Below, piece by piece: positions 10,366 through 60,199 of a stretch of 64,000 nucleotides of DNA (positions are counted from its first letter, which is position 1; every line of letters starts with the position of its first letter). The DNA comes from Cristatella mucedo. Its lineage: Eukaryota > Bryozoa > Phylactolaemata > Cristatellidae. The notes below the pieces were generated by a model. It was not told the DNA's origin. It made no database searches and worked only from the letters and a program-made list of their open reading frames with translations. Position numbers and translations under genes: made by a program. The stretch spans positions 15,001 to 79,000 of the forward strand of contig WPIO01000124.1 of the NCBI GenBank assembly GCA_009760855.2, written 5' to 3'.

Positions 10366-10806
10366 GTGTGGACGTATTGTGGTCGCTATGCAATCTGTCT
10401 TGTTTCGGTTGCGTTGCTGGACCATTTCCGTTTAGCCGTCCTTTCTGCAATCTGTAGATAATGGGGAAGATGGCTGTTTTTATGATGCGTTGCCATTTAT
10501 GGCGTCGTTGATCGCGTTGTGGCCAGTGTATGGCCCGTCGGCCCCGTTAACCGAGCTGCGTCCAGTCTATTGTCCCACTGACTGTATGGCGGGTACGGCG
10601 GCCCCTGCTATCTTGGATTATGGAGTAAAGTGGGTATAACTCAAAGCCTGGGTGCAATTCCTACACCTGAGGCGGTCTGAGTTCAGTTGGAAGTCGGAAG
10701 CCAGCGAAGCCGGTCGGTGTTGGGAGGGCCGCCGAGCCCAGTGCCGGAGCGAGGAAATATATTTTGGTAGGCGCCCGCGGCTGAGCTCCGTTAGTTCCAT
10801 GCTTTA
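10366..10806 (+). repeat. 3' LTR-like repeat of the Gypsy element
   Basis: It is the counterpart of 5979-6372 in the same order and orientation, slightly longer and clearly diverged. It ends near GAGCTCCGTTAGTTCCATGC, matching the GAGCTTCATTTTTCCGAGC end of the left copy. Confidence 0.65.
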
Positions 10807-11948
10807 ATCTGGTTACATGCACATATACGAGTGCATGCACAGCGTCGGCGCACATAAGCGCACAGTGGAAAAATCGCAAGGACCCAGCAATGCAGCGAGG
10901 AGCAGGTGCGTTTTTAGCTTCTTTTTGAATGTGGCCAAGTCAGGGGATGGCACGGTCTCCGCAGGATTTGAGATTCTTTAAAGGCACAGCTAGACGACTT
11001 GAGTCAGAAGATCGAGCGATATGATGCGAAGCCGAATTGCGAAGTATTTCTCGTACGCATTCCTGCGAAAGAGATTGAAGGGACCTAAAAATGAGCTAGA
11101 GAACATTTAATTTTGCCTAATGGGGAGCCTGTGAAGGTCGGTGTGAAGCGATTGAATGTGAGACTTACAACGTTGGCTACAGACAAGCTTAGCTGCAGAG
11201 TTTTGCACCAACTGTAAGCTTTTTACTGCACAGGCAGGAATACCTGCAAATAGCGAATTACAAAAGTCTGGACGCGTTTCTATACATGCATTGGCCGCGT
11301 ATCACTATCTAAGCATGTCCAAATTAATACCTTCTGATTGATGCCAGCTTGGAAACATACTCATTCACCCGCGAGGTACACCGGAATTTGGCTCGAGCAC
11401 GTAAATGGAAATATAAAGCCTCGGCTGTACAGTACTGTTTTGGCGATCGGACTAAAAATAGTTTCGATGGCTCAATCAGTCTGACTGGACCTATAGCACG
11501 GAGATTCCGGACTCGATCCCGAAAAATGAGAACTCCCTTTTCGGCGCTCAGCCTCGCGGCCGACGGCCCCTAGACGCTCTGTATTTTGAAATGAAAGAAA
11601 ATAATTAGGCGGACTCGACTGCGGCGCATATTGGCCATCTAGAGAAAGGTAATTTTGGAATAGTATACCGAGATTCCGTAAACAAGGCCTACAGGGCATG
11701 CGCTGTGTAAACTCATTTTGGCGTTTCAGTATTTTAGTGACTAGGGTTTGCTCGAAAGTATCAACATGCTTTTATCGTCATTCAACTCAGAACGTGTTTT
11801 ACCCATCTAGTGTGAGTTTAAGCAAAACAGCCTGAAAGGGAGGTGATAACTTGAGATTCTGAAAGGTAGCGAAGGATCAAAAACACAGGTGAGCTGTGTG
11901 CCATTTGCATAAAAATGAAAGCCTGTATTGGCGATTAGATTACATCGG

Positions 11949-11987
<39 letters not shown>

Positions 11988-12050
11988 AAGTTGTGCCAAG
12001 AAGTGAACTTGGAATTCATTTTGGTTTAATCCATACTTTAAAGGCTCACA
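10806..12050 (-). mobile_element. Degenerate CR1/L2-like LINE with (GA)n expansion
   Basis: The minus strand shows, from high to low coordinates: the RT catalytic region as FHFYANGTQL (from FYADDTQL) with DPSLPFR at 11.83-11.95 kb, RNLGILFQ and YLSLD at 11.6-11.7 kb, then the C-terminal region and a tail-like CATGCACAGCGTCGGC end near 10.83 kb. A (GA)n array at 11951-11984 lies immediately upstream of the YADD box in LINE order. Confidence 0.7.
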
Positions 12051-12586
12051 GAGTTACCTTTGGCCAGAACATGTAGGCTCTGAAATCCCCCACTGAAATA
12101 GGACCTGAGCTGTTGCACTCCAGTACCGGCAATGGCCAGGCGAGATGATAGGCACTCAAGAAGGCTTTAAGAAAAGTAAGGGCGAGCGAAACTGCATCTC
12201 GATGGCTGGTTGCCATTAAGTGCGACCGCCGTAGCATGACATCTATCGCCAACTTACCGGTCTGGAGGCCAGTTTTTACCAGCAACATGAATGCCAACGA
12301 TGTCAGTGAGAATTCGAAACAAAACTTCAAATGCGAAAATCGATTGTCTTACCGGTACTGTAGTTATTTCTGTACGTAACTCGAAGTCTACCGGAATATC
12401 CGCATTGTATTGCGGTATCTGTGCTTACGCTTTGAACGTTGGCTTATTAACGTATTTATAATACATCATGTCCATTGCGACAGGTTAGCACCACCCAGAA
12501 AACCTGCTATTGCGGCATAAGGACAGTCCATAGGAACTGCGTACCTCGGTAACTAACCCCCCCCCCCTCCAGCAGGCATCTTAAGC

Positions 12587-12642
12587 TATCGTGCTTATTG
12601 GCGATCGTGCTTATTGGTGATAAAGCGATCATGCTTATTGGC
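12587..12642. repeat. short imperfect tandem repeat
   Basis: The unit CGTGCTTATTGGCGAT (with variants) occurs three times in a row, the last preceded by TAAAGCGATCATG. Confidence 0.75.
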
Positions 12643-12699
12643 ACGTGCATAAAAGATCTGCTGCACCCGTTGCGAAAGCTTATTTATTATTTATTATAG

Positions 12700-13640
12700 C
12701 TTATTTACTTATTCCGTGGCGAGCTTTCGTAGCAAGCCGAGACGTGTGGTCGGTTAAAAGGTCACCCTCCCCAGATATATTGTGACGGAGTTTACGTGCA
12801 GCCGCCCCCGCCGCCGCGACGGTTCGCATGAAAGACACGACCGACTCGACGGACTGACTCAATTGACTTGACACCTGCAGCCAAAGGCCGTCGGATGAGG
12901 AGGGAGGGAGTAGGAGATGCGATATCCGAGATGAGCGAGCGACGAAACGCAGCCGAAGACGCTCTTTGATGGGTTGACGATTACCCGCCATTCCTCGAAG
13001 CGACGGGAGCTGGCATGACCAGGCGCGGCGCGGCATGCTCAGCTCGTGCTGACAGACGCCAGGGGCAGATAGTCGAGGAATGGGAAACAGAAATTGAGCC
13101 CTCGAGTCACCTCAGTCTGCGAAGCGTTGAAAGGTCTGAGCAGCTGCATTCCTGAGACCGAAGCTCGTGCGCTCGGACAGAAACGGCCCGAAGGTCGCGG
13201 TCGCGGCGATCTGACGAACGTCGTCAGGATGATGTCGGGCTCTTCAATGATAGTCGCGCGCGAGAGGTCTATCTTGAAGAATACCATCTTGCCATGTAGA
13301 GCAGATGCGATCGTTCGCAGAGGCGGTGCAGGATAGCAGTCGTGCATAGCACCGCCACGAAACAGGCGTCGATTTAACCTCAAGGTCGCCTCAAGCGCGT
13401 CCGTCTTCTTCGGAGCATTCACGTGGAGGTTCCTGCTGGCCTACTTTCGCTCTCAGTCAGGTGGCTCAATAATCCTCCAACTGCGGCGTGTGCTTAAATT
13501 CGGCGCGAGCTTGGCTCTCTGGCCGCTCTCGAAGCCTCTCGGCCGAGAGCGGATAGACCCGCTTCTATCACAGCGAGTGGCGAGCCGTGCGGCATACCGG
13601 CGCGCAGGAGAGATCGCCCGGTTGCTCGGGAGTCAGCGAA
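12700..13640 (-). pseudogene. Second Ty3/Gypsy-like pol relic (RT and RNase H)
   Basis: Reading the minus strand from about 13.64 to 12.7 kb: RIIEPPD and NLHVNAPKKTDA (RT entry), DCYPAP, SALHGKMVFFKIDLSRA (RT block B), EVTRGLNFCFPFLDY in the place of the F.YLDD catalytic box, then a gap and TDH..RLATKARHG, typical of the RNase H TDHKPL region. The catalytic box has mutated and stops are common. It is independent of the + strand element at 6-10.8 kb because of its opposite orientation and its own RT. Confidence 0.68.
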
Positions 13641-13889
13641 ACAAGGCGCTGCGGTCGGTGCCTATAGAGTTGCAGCGGTCAATTTGCCGAGCAGGAGCGC
13701 GCAGTGCTGAGCGACGGATCGTGCGACGTCGCAGCGTACGCTTGTGCGATTGTCGTGCATTAAGCACGCTGTTCGACGAGGTCGACGGCGACGTGACCGA
13801 AATATGAGCGCGAGAAAATCGGCACCGACGAGAGGGTGCGGCGGTGCGTCGGATCAGCGAGTAAAGCCGCGAGAAACTCACTCTCGAGA

Positions 13890-14056
13890 CTGCGGCGATA
13901 ACTTGAGGTTCTGAAAGGTAGCGAAGGATCAAAGCATAGGTGAGCTGTGTGCCGTTTGCATAAAAATGAAAGCCCGTATTGGCGATTACATCGGCAAGAG
14001 AGAGAGAGACAGAGACAGAGAGAGACAGAGAGAGACAGAGAGACAGAGACAGAGAC

Positions 14057-14101
<45 letters not shown>

Positions 14102-14150
14102 AAGTTGTGCCAAGAAGTGAACTTGGAATCGATACCGGTTTAATCTTTAA
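13890..14150 (-). mobile_element. LINE fragment with (GA)n/(GACA) expansion
   Basis: Nearly the same segment as at 11.84-12.05 kb: the YADD region of the CR1/L2-like LINE (CRCNRQYGLSFLCKRHTAHL with CFDPSLPFR), next to a GA/GACA array at 13996-14098 and the flank TATAAGTTGTGCCAAGAAG. It is inserted within the second Gypsy relic. Confidence 0.72.
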
Positions 14151-15009
14151 TACTTTAAACTCGTGACTGCGGAGCCCGCGCTCAGGCAGACGCTCGCCGT
14201 TAGCGGAGAGCCATTCTCAGTCTGCAGATGAGACTGGGTCGCGAGCTGACTTTGCCTTTTGGCCGCGTTCGGAGGGAGGACGCTGCTGAAGCGGGAGCGC
14301 GTGCCCCCTCCTGGGTCACGGGGTCACTTACAAAAAATAATCGGGCAATCTTCGTCCTCTCCTTCGGCTTCGGCGGCGGCGGCGCCGCCTTTGCGCTATC
14401 CGAGTTCGCGTTCGAAGGGAACTTGCAGCCGGGCGGGCACTTCGCGTCTCTGTCTTCCGAAGCGAGCGAGAGCAGTAGTAACGCCGAGTGACTTGCGGAA
14501 ATGTCTCCCTTTGCTCAAAGGCTCGCAGCGCAGAGACCTCGAATCGGCCTCGGGGATCTGCTGCGTCCCAGCTGCGTGCCCACGCTTTCGCATTGAGGAC
14601 TTTCTTGGGGCCAGTTGCCAGCGGTTTTCAAGTAAAAGGCCGAGGGAAGAACGGTGTAGTAGCGCGCACGCGCTTCCCTCGCCCGCCAGACCGCTGGCTG
14701 GCTGCCTGAAGAGACTGGTGCCAAGCTGTGTCCAGCTCGTAGGTTAGGCGCGTCGTGGACTCTGCCGTATGGAGCGGTCTTAACCCCCCACGCGCATCGT
14801 AAGTTAATCAGCCGGGATAGAGGAAAAAAGGAGGGGGGTTACTGTGCGGTGCGATGGCTAAGATCGGGTCAGAAGTCGGTATTGACATTAGTCAGCGATC
14901 GCTGTGCATGAGGTGACGGTCGCATTCCCGAAATCGTCATCGGCGGCTTATGCTTACCTAATACCCTAGGCTGTACAGCTAAATTACTCGATAAGCCATT
15001 CCAGTATAC

Positions 15010-15095
15010 GAAGCGTGCCCGACATTCATCCACAAAGTGCCCCGGCACGTGTGGCCGAATTGCAGTTCGTGCGACCACAGCATTGAAAGTTCGTA
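15010..15095 (-). pseudogene. Gag zinc-knuckle remnant of the second Gypsy relic
   Basis: The minus strand shows FQCCGRTNCNSATRA and, after a frame change, GHFVDECRAR. Together they resemble a double CCHC zinc-knuckle region of a Ty3 gag. It lies 5' of the RT remnant on the minus strand, as expected for one element. The 14.2-14.9 kb stretch between should hold the protease, but I could not recognise it. Confidence 0.45.
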
Positions 15096-15944
15096 CGCAA
15101 GCTCTTACGCAAGGGGGCGCCGCTTGGTGAGCGCAAAGAAAGGTCGCGACCGCAATAAGATCGGACCAGCTGTGCATGCCAGTCCAGCACAGCGATGAAA
15201 AATTGCAGCAATGGCTCTACGTCTCCCTGCGATTTAACTCGTCTCAATTCTCCTCGAGGGGCGTTGTCAGGTGGCTATTCAAGACGATTATCTACCGCAG
15301 GATCTAACTAAATTGCGCCATTCACTCGATTGAATGTCGGAACAATGATCGCCGTAGCCGCAAAGTGAGCCAGCTTAAAAGGCCAGGTCGTTGAAGCATT
15401 CCCTACGATTCGAGCCGTCTCAGACAGAGTCGTACGTTTCGTGGTGAGTGATGGTAGCGGTCTGTAGCCGAAGCCTCGAAGCCGGCTCGAACCCACAGCT
15501 GCGACCTATCGCTGCGAGTGATAGCAATCGTAACGCTGCTGCGTAAGCTGCTTTAACCCTCTTAGACAGTCCGTCGCACAACATTCGCGCCGCTCAGTTA
15601 CCGCCTCACCCAAGCCATATGCGTGGCATAGAGAGTGCGAGCCCGCGCACCTACAGAGCACTTGAAGAGGTGAGTCTAGCGGCGAGGCCACTCGACACGT
15701 GCCATTCAGCCTCGCCGCGATTGGCTGCCTCGGGCAGAGTCGTGGTGTAACCCCCTCTTGGCTTAATTCCGGCTTCGCCCTTTGCTATAGCGGAACGCTT
15801 AGTGCCGAGCACGAAATTTAGTTGTAGTCGCTCTCAGCGAAGGAAGTCCGACAACGACCACCAGTTCATTACCCCACACGTGAAGCTAGGAGAAGCAGGC
15901 GACTCTCTTCGGTCCCTCTAATGTTCCCTTAAATAATTAAATAC

Positions 15945-16105
15945 TAGCCGATTGAATAACTTCATTTGTATAGCGGCAGAAGAGCCTTAACGGCTATCGC
16001 CACCGCTTGCAGTTGGCAATAAAGGACCGCTCACTGCCTTATTTGAACCCACGACCTAGGTCGTGAAGGGCGAGAACTTTACAACCTAGGCTATCGCGGC
16101 CCAGT
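15945..16105 (-). mobile_element. SINE family B
   Basis: The minus strand has GGTCGTGGGTTCAAA-like box B, ATTGCCAACTGCAAGCGG, AGCCGTTAAGGCTCTTCTGC, and the family B end near TTCAATCGGCTAG. The box-A-like region is at GGGCCGCGATAGCC. Confidence 0.8.
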
Positions 16106-17260
16106 TCTCCCCTCCCCGGCCGCCATGTCGCACTCATTGCGGAGCCCACTCGCGTGCCATTTCAATCAAGGAGCGGGCAACCTCGAAGCCACATCAAAGA
16201 CCAGCTCAGTCAGTGCGACCCCGGAACTACAGAGAGCGGGCGGACATGACCACAGAGAGTCGGTCTTTTCCCACTCAAGTTCCATTACCTAGCGGAAATG
16301 GCAACCAGCTACTCGGGATGGGGGGGGTGGAAGGTTAGGTAATGGGCCTATTTTTTCCGGGGTGGGCTGACCAGCAGCTACATCCGATGAGAGCTGACAG
16401 CGACTCTGAGCTGTGAATCGGGTCTGTGAATGGTCCTGCTGCTCGACGGTCCGCCGAAAGACGACCTCACGATCCTTAAAAGCCAGAGCTCGTCACTGAC
16501 CAACCCGGCATTCCCGTTGGAACCCGGATCGGCGCACGTACGGAAGAGAAGAATTTAGGCGGCTGGCGTCTCGTAACGACCACACCGATGACCATGGCAC
16601 TCGAGCAATGGCCGTCCGTGCGAAATGTCGCTCCGCCATAAATATAATGGCCGCTCAGCCCTTGGAAGCTTCGAGGGGCCGCCGCCGCCGGCGTTTAAAG
16701 CGAGGGCATTACCGGGCGAGACCTGCTCGAAAATTCCGTCCTTCGCTTACGAATTCGCGCTACTTTTTGCTGTGCAGAATGGAGGCTGCTGCGCTGTCGA
16801 TCGTCATCACGCCCGAAGACGGCGCACGCGGAATTGGATGATTGGTAATGTTACCAAATAGCTGCTGCTTTGTTCGGACCCATCCGTTCGCTCGGATCCA
16901 CTGATTCCATGAGATCTGCCCCCGCCCCCGCAGGCGCGTACTTCCCTCATTGCCCCGCGATTGTAAACTTTGAGCTCGGCTCCAGATTTTCACTGGAGAT
17001 TGCCTGGTGAAATAGCCGCGATAAGCAGGTTTGTGACCGAGAGAATTATTCGTGTAACTTGATTTATATATGATTTCGCAGACCTAGCAGGTATTTATGT
17101 AACGCAAGAGCCTGACCGAAGTGGGTCCATTTGGCGACGGTCTTTCGTGAGTGCTGCTCGCGGACGGCGGATCTCGTGGAGCCGCTGGCGACCGCTGACG
17201 TTTACGTTGAGACTTGCGACAGCGTGCAACGGCTGGACTTCACTGTCGATGACCGTCGGG
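16106..17260. other. No gene recognised
   Basis: GC-rich sequence with only short frames on both strands. It may include the 5' part of the second Gypsy relic (its LTR would lie here), but I found no matching repeat and no protein motif. Confidence 0.4.
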
Positions 17261-17267
17261 ACCGCGG

Positions 17268-17435
17268 ATCGTTGTAGACGTGGCCTTCGCATGCGACCGA
17301 AACGAAGATGCCCCGGAGAAGGCTGCAGACGAAAAGATCACCAAGTACGCAGACATAGCCAATGGCTTTCTGACTCGAGGGTGGAGAGCAGCAGCCAAGC
17401 TGCCTTTCGTTGTAGGTGCTCCTGAGGCACGTTGT
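17268..17435 (+). pseudogene. Possible endonuclease C-terminus of an RLE-type LINE
   Basis: The + strand reads VVDVAFACDRNEDAPEK, then ADEKITKYADIANGF and LPFVVGA. This resembles the VDVA-P-D-N....EK..KY.DL.....V.PVVVGA stretch found at the C-terminus of restriction-like-endonuclease LINE proteins. No upstream RT was seen and the flanks are shifted. Family assignment is from memory of the pattern and is tentative. Confidence 0.42.
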
Positions 17436-17945
17436 CCAGCGAACCAATGCTGCTGCTTCGATGCGCTTCTCGCGCCACGGAGCCGCCGGAGGCTCTTCCG
17501 GAAGCTCTCGGTCAGAGACGCGATTGTGGGCAGTGCTTCCCGTCGGGTGGTGGCTACGTCGCCCTAGTTGGGCAAGCCACCACTCAGCCTGAGAGGGAGC
17601 ACCCGCGAGCCAGCAGCCGCTACTTTGTAAGCATTCCGTAGAAACCATTAGGAAAATAGCTATCCGAGTGTTTGCTGCTATTAGGTTGTAAGGAGGGTGG
17701 GTGAAGTCACCTGTGGTACCGTATGTAATATACTTAGCCAATTCTTAGCGCTTCTATGAGTTCGGTGTAGGTGATAGTGCCGCTTGCGTAATTTCGAGCG
17801 CGGCATCTTCACCGATGAGCGCGTCAGGTCTGCTGTACACTGTGTACGCTTTTCGCCGGTGCCTGAACTAGTGAGGGTTACACGGACACAATCAAATCAG
17901 GTGATGTTATGTCTGCTGTAGTGAGTTCTTGGATTAAAAAAAAAT

Positions 17946-18115
17946 CCTAGCTGATTAAACAGCCTCTTTTTGCATAGCGACAGAAGAGCCTTTACGGCTA
18001 TCACCACCGCTTGCAGTGGCGATAAAGAATCTCCCACCGCAGGAATCGAACCCACGACCTCGGGACCGAGGTCGTGAAAGCAACCGCCTTACCTAGTGTG
18101 CCATCACAGATTAGC
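17946..18115 (-). mobile_element. SINE family B
   Basis: A well-preserved minus-strand copy: box B region GAATCGAACCCACGACC on the + strand, the CTATCACCACCGCTTGCAG block, and the family end TAGCTGATTAAACAGCCTC. It forms a cluster with the next three SINEs. Confidence 0.88.
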
Positions 18116-18155
18116 GTGTATAGAAACTGAAAGTAGTAAACATCACTAAAACTTT

Positions 18156-18312
18156 CAGCGCCGGTTTGGCCCAGCGGTTACGGCGCTCGCCTTAACGATC
18201 AAGATCAATGTGAATGCCTTTGATAAATGAGGTCACGGGCTCGAGCCTTGTGGCATATTTGAAGAGCCTCAGCAGAGATTAAGCTTGGTTGTGGCGCTAT
18301 ACAAATGAATTA
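18156..18312 (+). mobile_element. SINE family A
   Basis: Box A TGGCCCAGCGGTTACGG, box B GGTCACGGGCTCGAGCC, then GAAGAGCCTCAGCAGAGATT and GGCGCTATACAAATGAATTA, the LINE-like tail. Confidence 0.88.
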
Positions 18313-18631
18313 TATCTATAGTTATATATCCTCCGTGTAGCCAACGACATCCTCAGCAGCAACGACGACGGTAATGTCATGGCCCTAGCCTTGGTTCGAT
18401 CTACGAGTTGCGTTTGTCGCTGCGGAGCACGCAATCCTATTGGATAGATTGAGAGCACAACTATAGGTCCGGCAGACGATGCACTGGCGTGGTTGGTTCC
18501 ATTCTTAAAAATCCGATTGCAATATATCTGTGTCGTGCGGTGGTTGCGTCTCATCTAGCAGACATGTGGAGCTGTTTAGCTCTAGTGGAGTTCGTTCTCA
18601 GGCCTTTGCTTGGTTCTTAGTCTTGACAATG

Positions 18632-18785
18632 GGTCTTAGCCCACAGGTAAGGTGCTGGCCTTCACGACCCGGGTCGTGGGTTCACGTCTCATAGTAGGCG
18701 ATCCTTTATTGCCCACTGCAAGCGGCGGGATAGCCGTTAAGGCTCTTCTGCCGCTTTGTAAACGATGCTGTTGAATCAACTAGCA
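18632..18785 (+). mobile_element. SINE family B
   Basis: The head has AAGGTGCTGGCCTTCACGAC and GGGTCGTGGGTTCACG; the body has TTTATTGCCCACTGCAAGC and AGCCGTTAAGGCTCTTCTGC; it ends GATGCTGTTGAATCAACTAG. This copy is in direct orientation. Confidence 0.88.
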
Positions 18786-19202
18786 TTTTTTTCTTTCTAC
18801 TCATGCACTGCGTTCTTGATTCCGGCACCGACGACTACCGCTCTGCTGCTTGCACTGCCGCTATACTATCTCGCCAGCTTCACTTTAGCAAGGGCATCTT
18901 CGCCCCTGCACCGTTCCCACGTCCGAGGCTATCGATCGCTGGCGGCACTGGGAGTGCGCATCGACCTCGCTGTAGCGTCGCCTCGCTTTAGAGTCGCGTC
19001 GAGTCGTTTGTTTCGCTCGTTGGCCCTACGGGAGGGCGAAGGTACAGACCGATAGGTACTTTGCGAACCCCTGGATTCGAGAGACAGCGCTCCCCGGCAG
19101 TCCTAAATGGCGGCCGCTGCGGTGCAGCAGTTGCTGGAAGCTTGCTCCCACGATGCTAGGTGCGCTGAAAGCGTGAATTTGTGCATCTCGGTAAGCAAAG
19201 CT

Positions 19203-19362
19203 AGCCGATTTAACTGTCTCATTTGTACAGCGACAGAAGAGCATTAGGAACTATCACCACCGCTTGCAGTTTTCAATAAAGGATGGCTCAGTGCAGGATT
19301 CGAACCCACGACCTCGATCGCGAAGAGCGAGCAACCTTACCTCCTGGGCTTCCGCGGCCCTG
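19203..19362 (-). mobile_element. SINE family B
   Basis: Minus-strand copy with GGATTCGAACCCACGACC (box B complement), CTATCACCACCGCTTGCAG and the 5' end at GGGCTTCCGCGGCC. Confidence 0.88.
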
Positions 19363-23925
<4,563 letters not shown>

Positions 23926-23941
23926 GACCCCAGGCTTAGCC

Positions 23942-58235
<34,294 letters not shown>

Positions 58236-59190
58236 GTGGTGCCGCTGTCGGCCGCCACTGCTGCCGTCCGCCGAGGCAGCATGCCACCCTAGCTGGGGCG
58301 GCGCATCGTTGTCGCATCACTCGGCGTAGTAGCGAATTGTTTTGGGTACACGTTTAGCGGCCGAGGTCCTCCTCCTCGGCACACCTGCTTGACTGTGGCC
58401 TCGGTTACTCGGTGGCATCAAGGGGCACTACGTCGTAGATCAAATCGCCGTTACGTGTGCTAGTCTGTGTATGCTCAATTGACGTGACGTGCTTGCCATG
58501 ATCGGCAATTGTACTTACATATACGTGCGTCCTTCTCTTTTGCATTAGCACGAAATACGCTCTGCCGTAGACGAGCTCTCCCGAACGTCGCGTTGTCTTG
58601 TCGTCCGTGCCCTCGCGGCCTGTTGAGCATCGGCCTGCTTCGAGCGAGCGAGCGAGTGAGCCTGGCGACACAGACGTCGAGGCTCGATGAAGTTGATCTC
58701 TGTTTACGGGATGTTTTTTCTTGATGTCGTAGGTCGACTGCTGCCTGCATGCCATTACAGCGGCCCATCCTGGGGATTGCTGGCTGCTGCAGCGCTGCTC
58801 CGGCTCCCAGTTGACCGAAATGCTGTCGTGGCCGAGCCGGTCGTACCTGACTGCTCTCGTCAAGAGCCTGTTTTGCATGCACGTGGAAAACGTGGCTGTC
58901 TCCGTTGTCTGTCTGGTCATCGTTAGTGCCTGTGCTTTGCTAGGCGTTCTGTACAGTTTTGTTTTCTGTGACGAGGCAAGTTAAACACCAGTTTCCCTGT
59001 ATTTCAATAGTTGCAGTTGGTCGATTTTTTACCGTGCGCATGACACTGCTGAAAAAGCCTTGCTCCATCAGCTGATATTGTTGTGTCTATAAGACGCCGT
59101 CTTATGACAAATTAATTCGCGTCATAACCACTGTTGCAAATTGCATCCGATGCAGCTCGTTAATTAAAAAGCGGTTTCAACTGCTAACCA
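58236..59190 (+). other. Adducin 3' UTR (end uncertain)
   Basis: GC-rich sequence after the stop, then AT-rich. I saw no AATAAA; a variant ATTAAA at 59163-59168 is the best candidate signal. If correct, the 3' UTR is about 0.95 kb. Confidence 0.35.
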
Positions 59191-60199
59191 CCTTCCTAAT
59201 AGCATTTTTCGGTCTTAATGATCAGCTCTTGCTTAAGTGCAGTGAAAACCGTTAGCATTTGTTCTCGATTGCATTCTACGGAGGCTCTGGTATAAGTTTA
59301 TCTTAGCAAAAACTTGTTGTCTAGCATTCTGTTTGAATCGGTCATCCTGCTAGACTTGGATGCAGACAAAGTACATTGATCCACTCTCAGCTGTACCGCG
59401 GTTTGCTGAGCTCAGTGTACGAGGTATATACGGTTGTCTAATCACCCTGCATTTCTCGTGCTGATACTTACCGTCCATTCGTGCAGTAAACGGGTTTGGC
59501 TTGATCATAGGGGTCAATTCAAAGCGGATGCTTTGAACCTCAATATTGGCAGTCGTAAAGACTAGTCTCGGTAGCTCTATCGGAGAAAACCAGATCCGGT
59601 AGCCAGGAGGTTGTTGAATCATTCCCAGCTCGAGGCGGAAATTTCTAGGCACAGTCCAGAGGCAGATGCCCTAGGGTCGTTATATATTTTGAAAAAATAA
59701 GGTCATAAAAGGCTTCTGCGAAGCTGATCCCCATTGACTGTTTGACATTCCTTTTGGCTGCTTGAGTCGAAGTCGAACCGATTGAACTCCGGAAGCTGAT
59801 CGTACATTAAGTCGTTTGCTACATGCTTCAGTTTGCACAACTTATGTAATTTTGAAGTTATAGAACGACGAGTGCAGTCAGATGCGACATCTTCGTAGAT
59901 CATGCTAAGCATTAACTTAGGTCTATTCCTTTGATTTTAAAATGTGCCAAAAGACGAGCTTGCCTGCTCGGGCTTTTTGGGCAAAGAGCCATATCCATTC
60001 GATTGGTCTATATGTAGTGTGTGTGCATACCTGACCTGGTAGCCAGATGATGCAAGTGAACCGCTTGCTCTGGTAGCACCTGTCTAGTGAAAACCGCCAA
60101 TATTATGAGAAAGTTTTCGAGGTCAGTAGGATGAAATAGCCAGAGAAGAGCGAATATCTTGCTTTTCAAGCGAGCCAAGTTCTTGGAAGATGACGAGTA
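59191..60199. other. No feature identified; minus-strand frames of 60-100 codons
   Basis: Two minus-strand frames (59350-59652 and 59703-59912) look less biased than chance frames here but carry no motif I recognise. They could be part of the retroelement relic next to them, or nothing. Confidence 0.3.

Larger units (their letters stand above)
5979..10806 (+). mobile_element. Decayed Ty3/Gypsy-like LTR retrotransposon
   Basis: Two related direct repeats of about 0.4 kb (LTRs) flank, in the usual order on the + strand, remnants of gag, a retropepsin, reverse transcriptase, RNase H and an integrase. All are broken by stops and frameshifts. Two pieces of a LINE interrupt the protease-RT and RT-RNase H junctions. 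The boundaries are those of the repeat similarity; exact LTR ends and target-site duplications were not resolved. The LTRs have diverged strongly, so the insertion is old. The region is also more GC-rich than the flanks. Confidence 0.72.

Noticed and set aside
17202-17741. 179-codon minus-strand frame
   Set aside because: The opposite strand carries the recognisable VVDVAF...KYADIA pattern, so this frame is its shadow.
15945-19362. Box A/box B sequences as true tRNA genes
   Set aside because: The heads do not fold as intact cloverleafs in my reading and are followed by the shared SINE bodies; they are SINEs.
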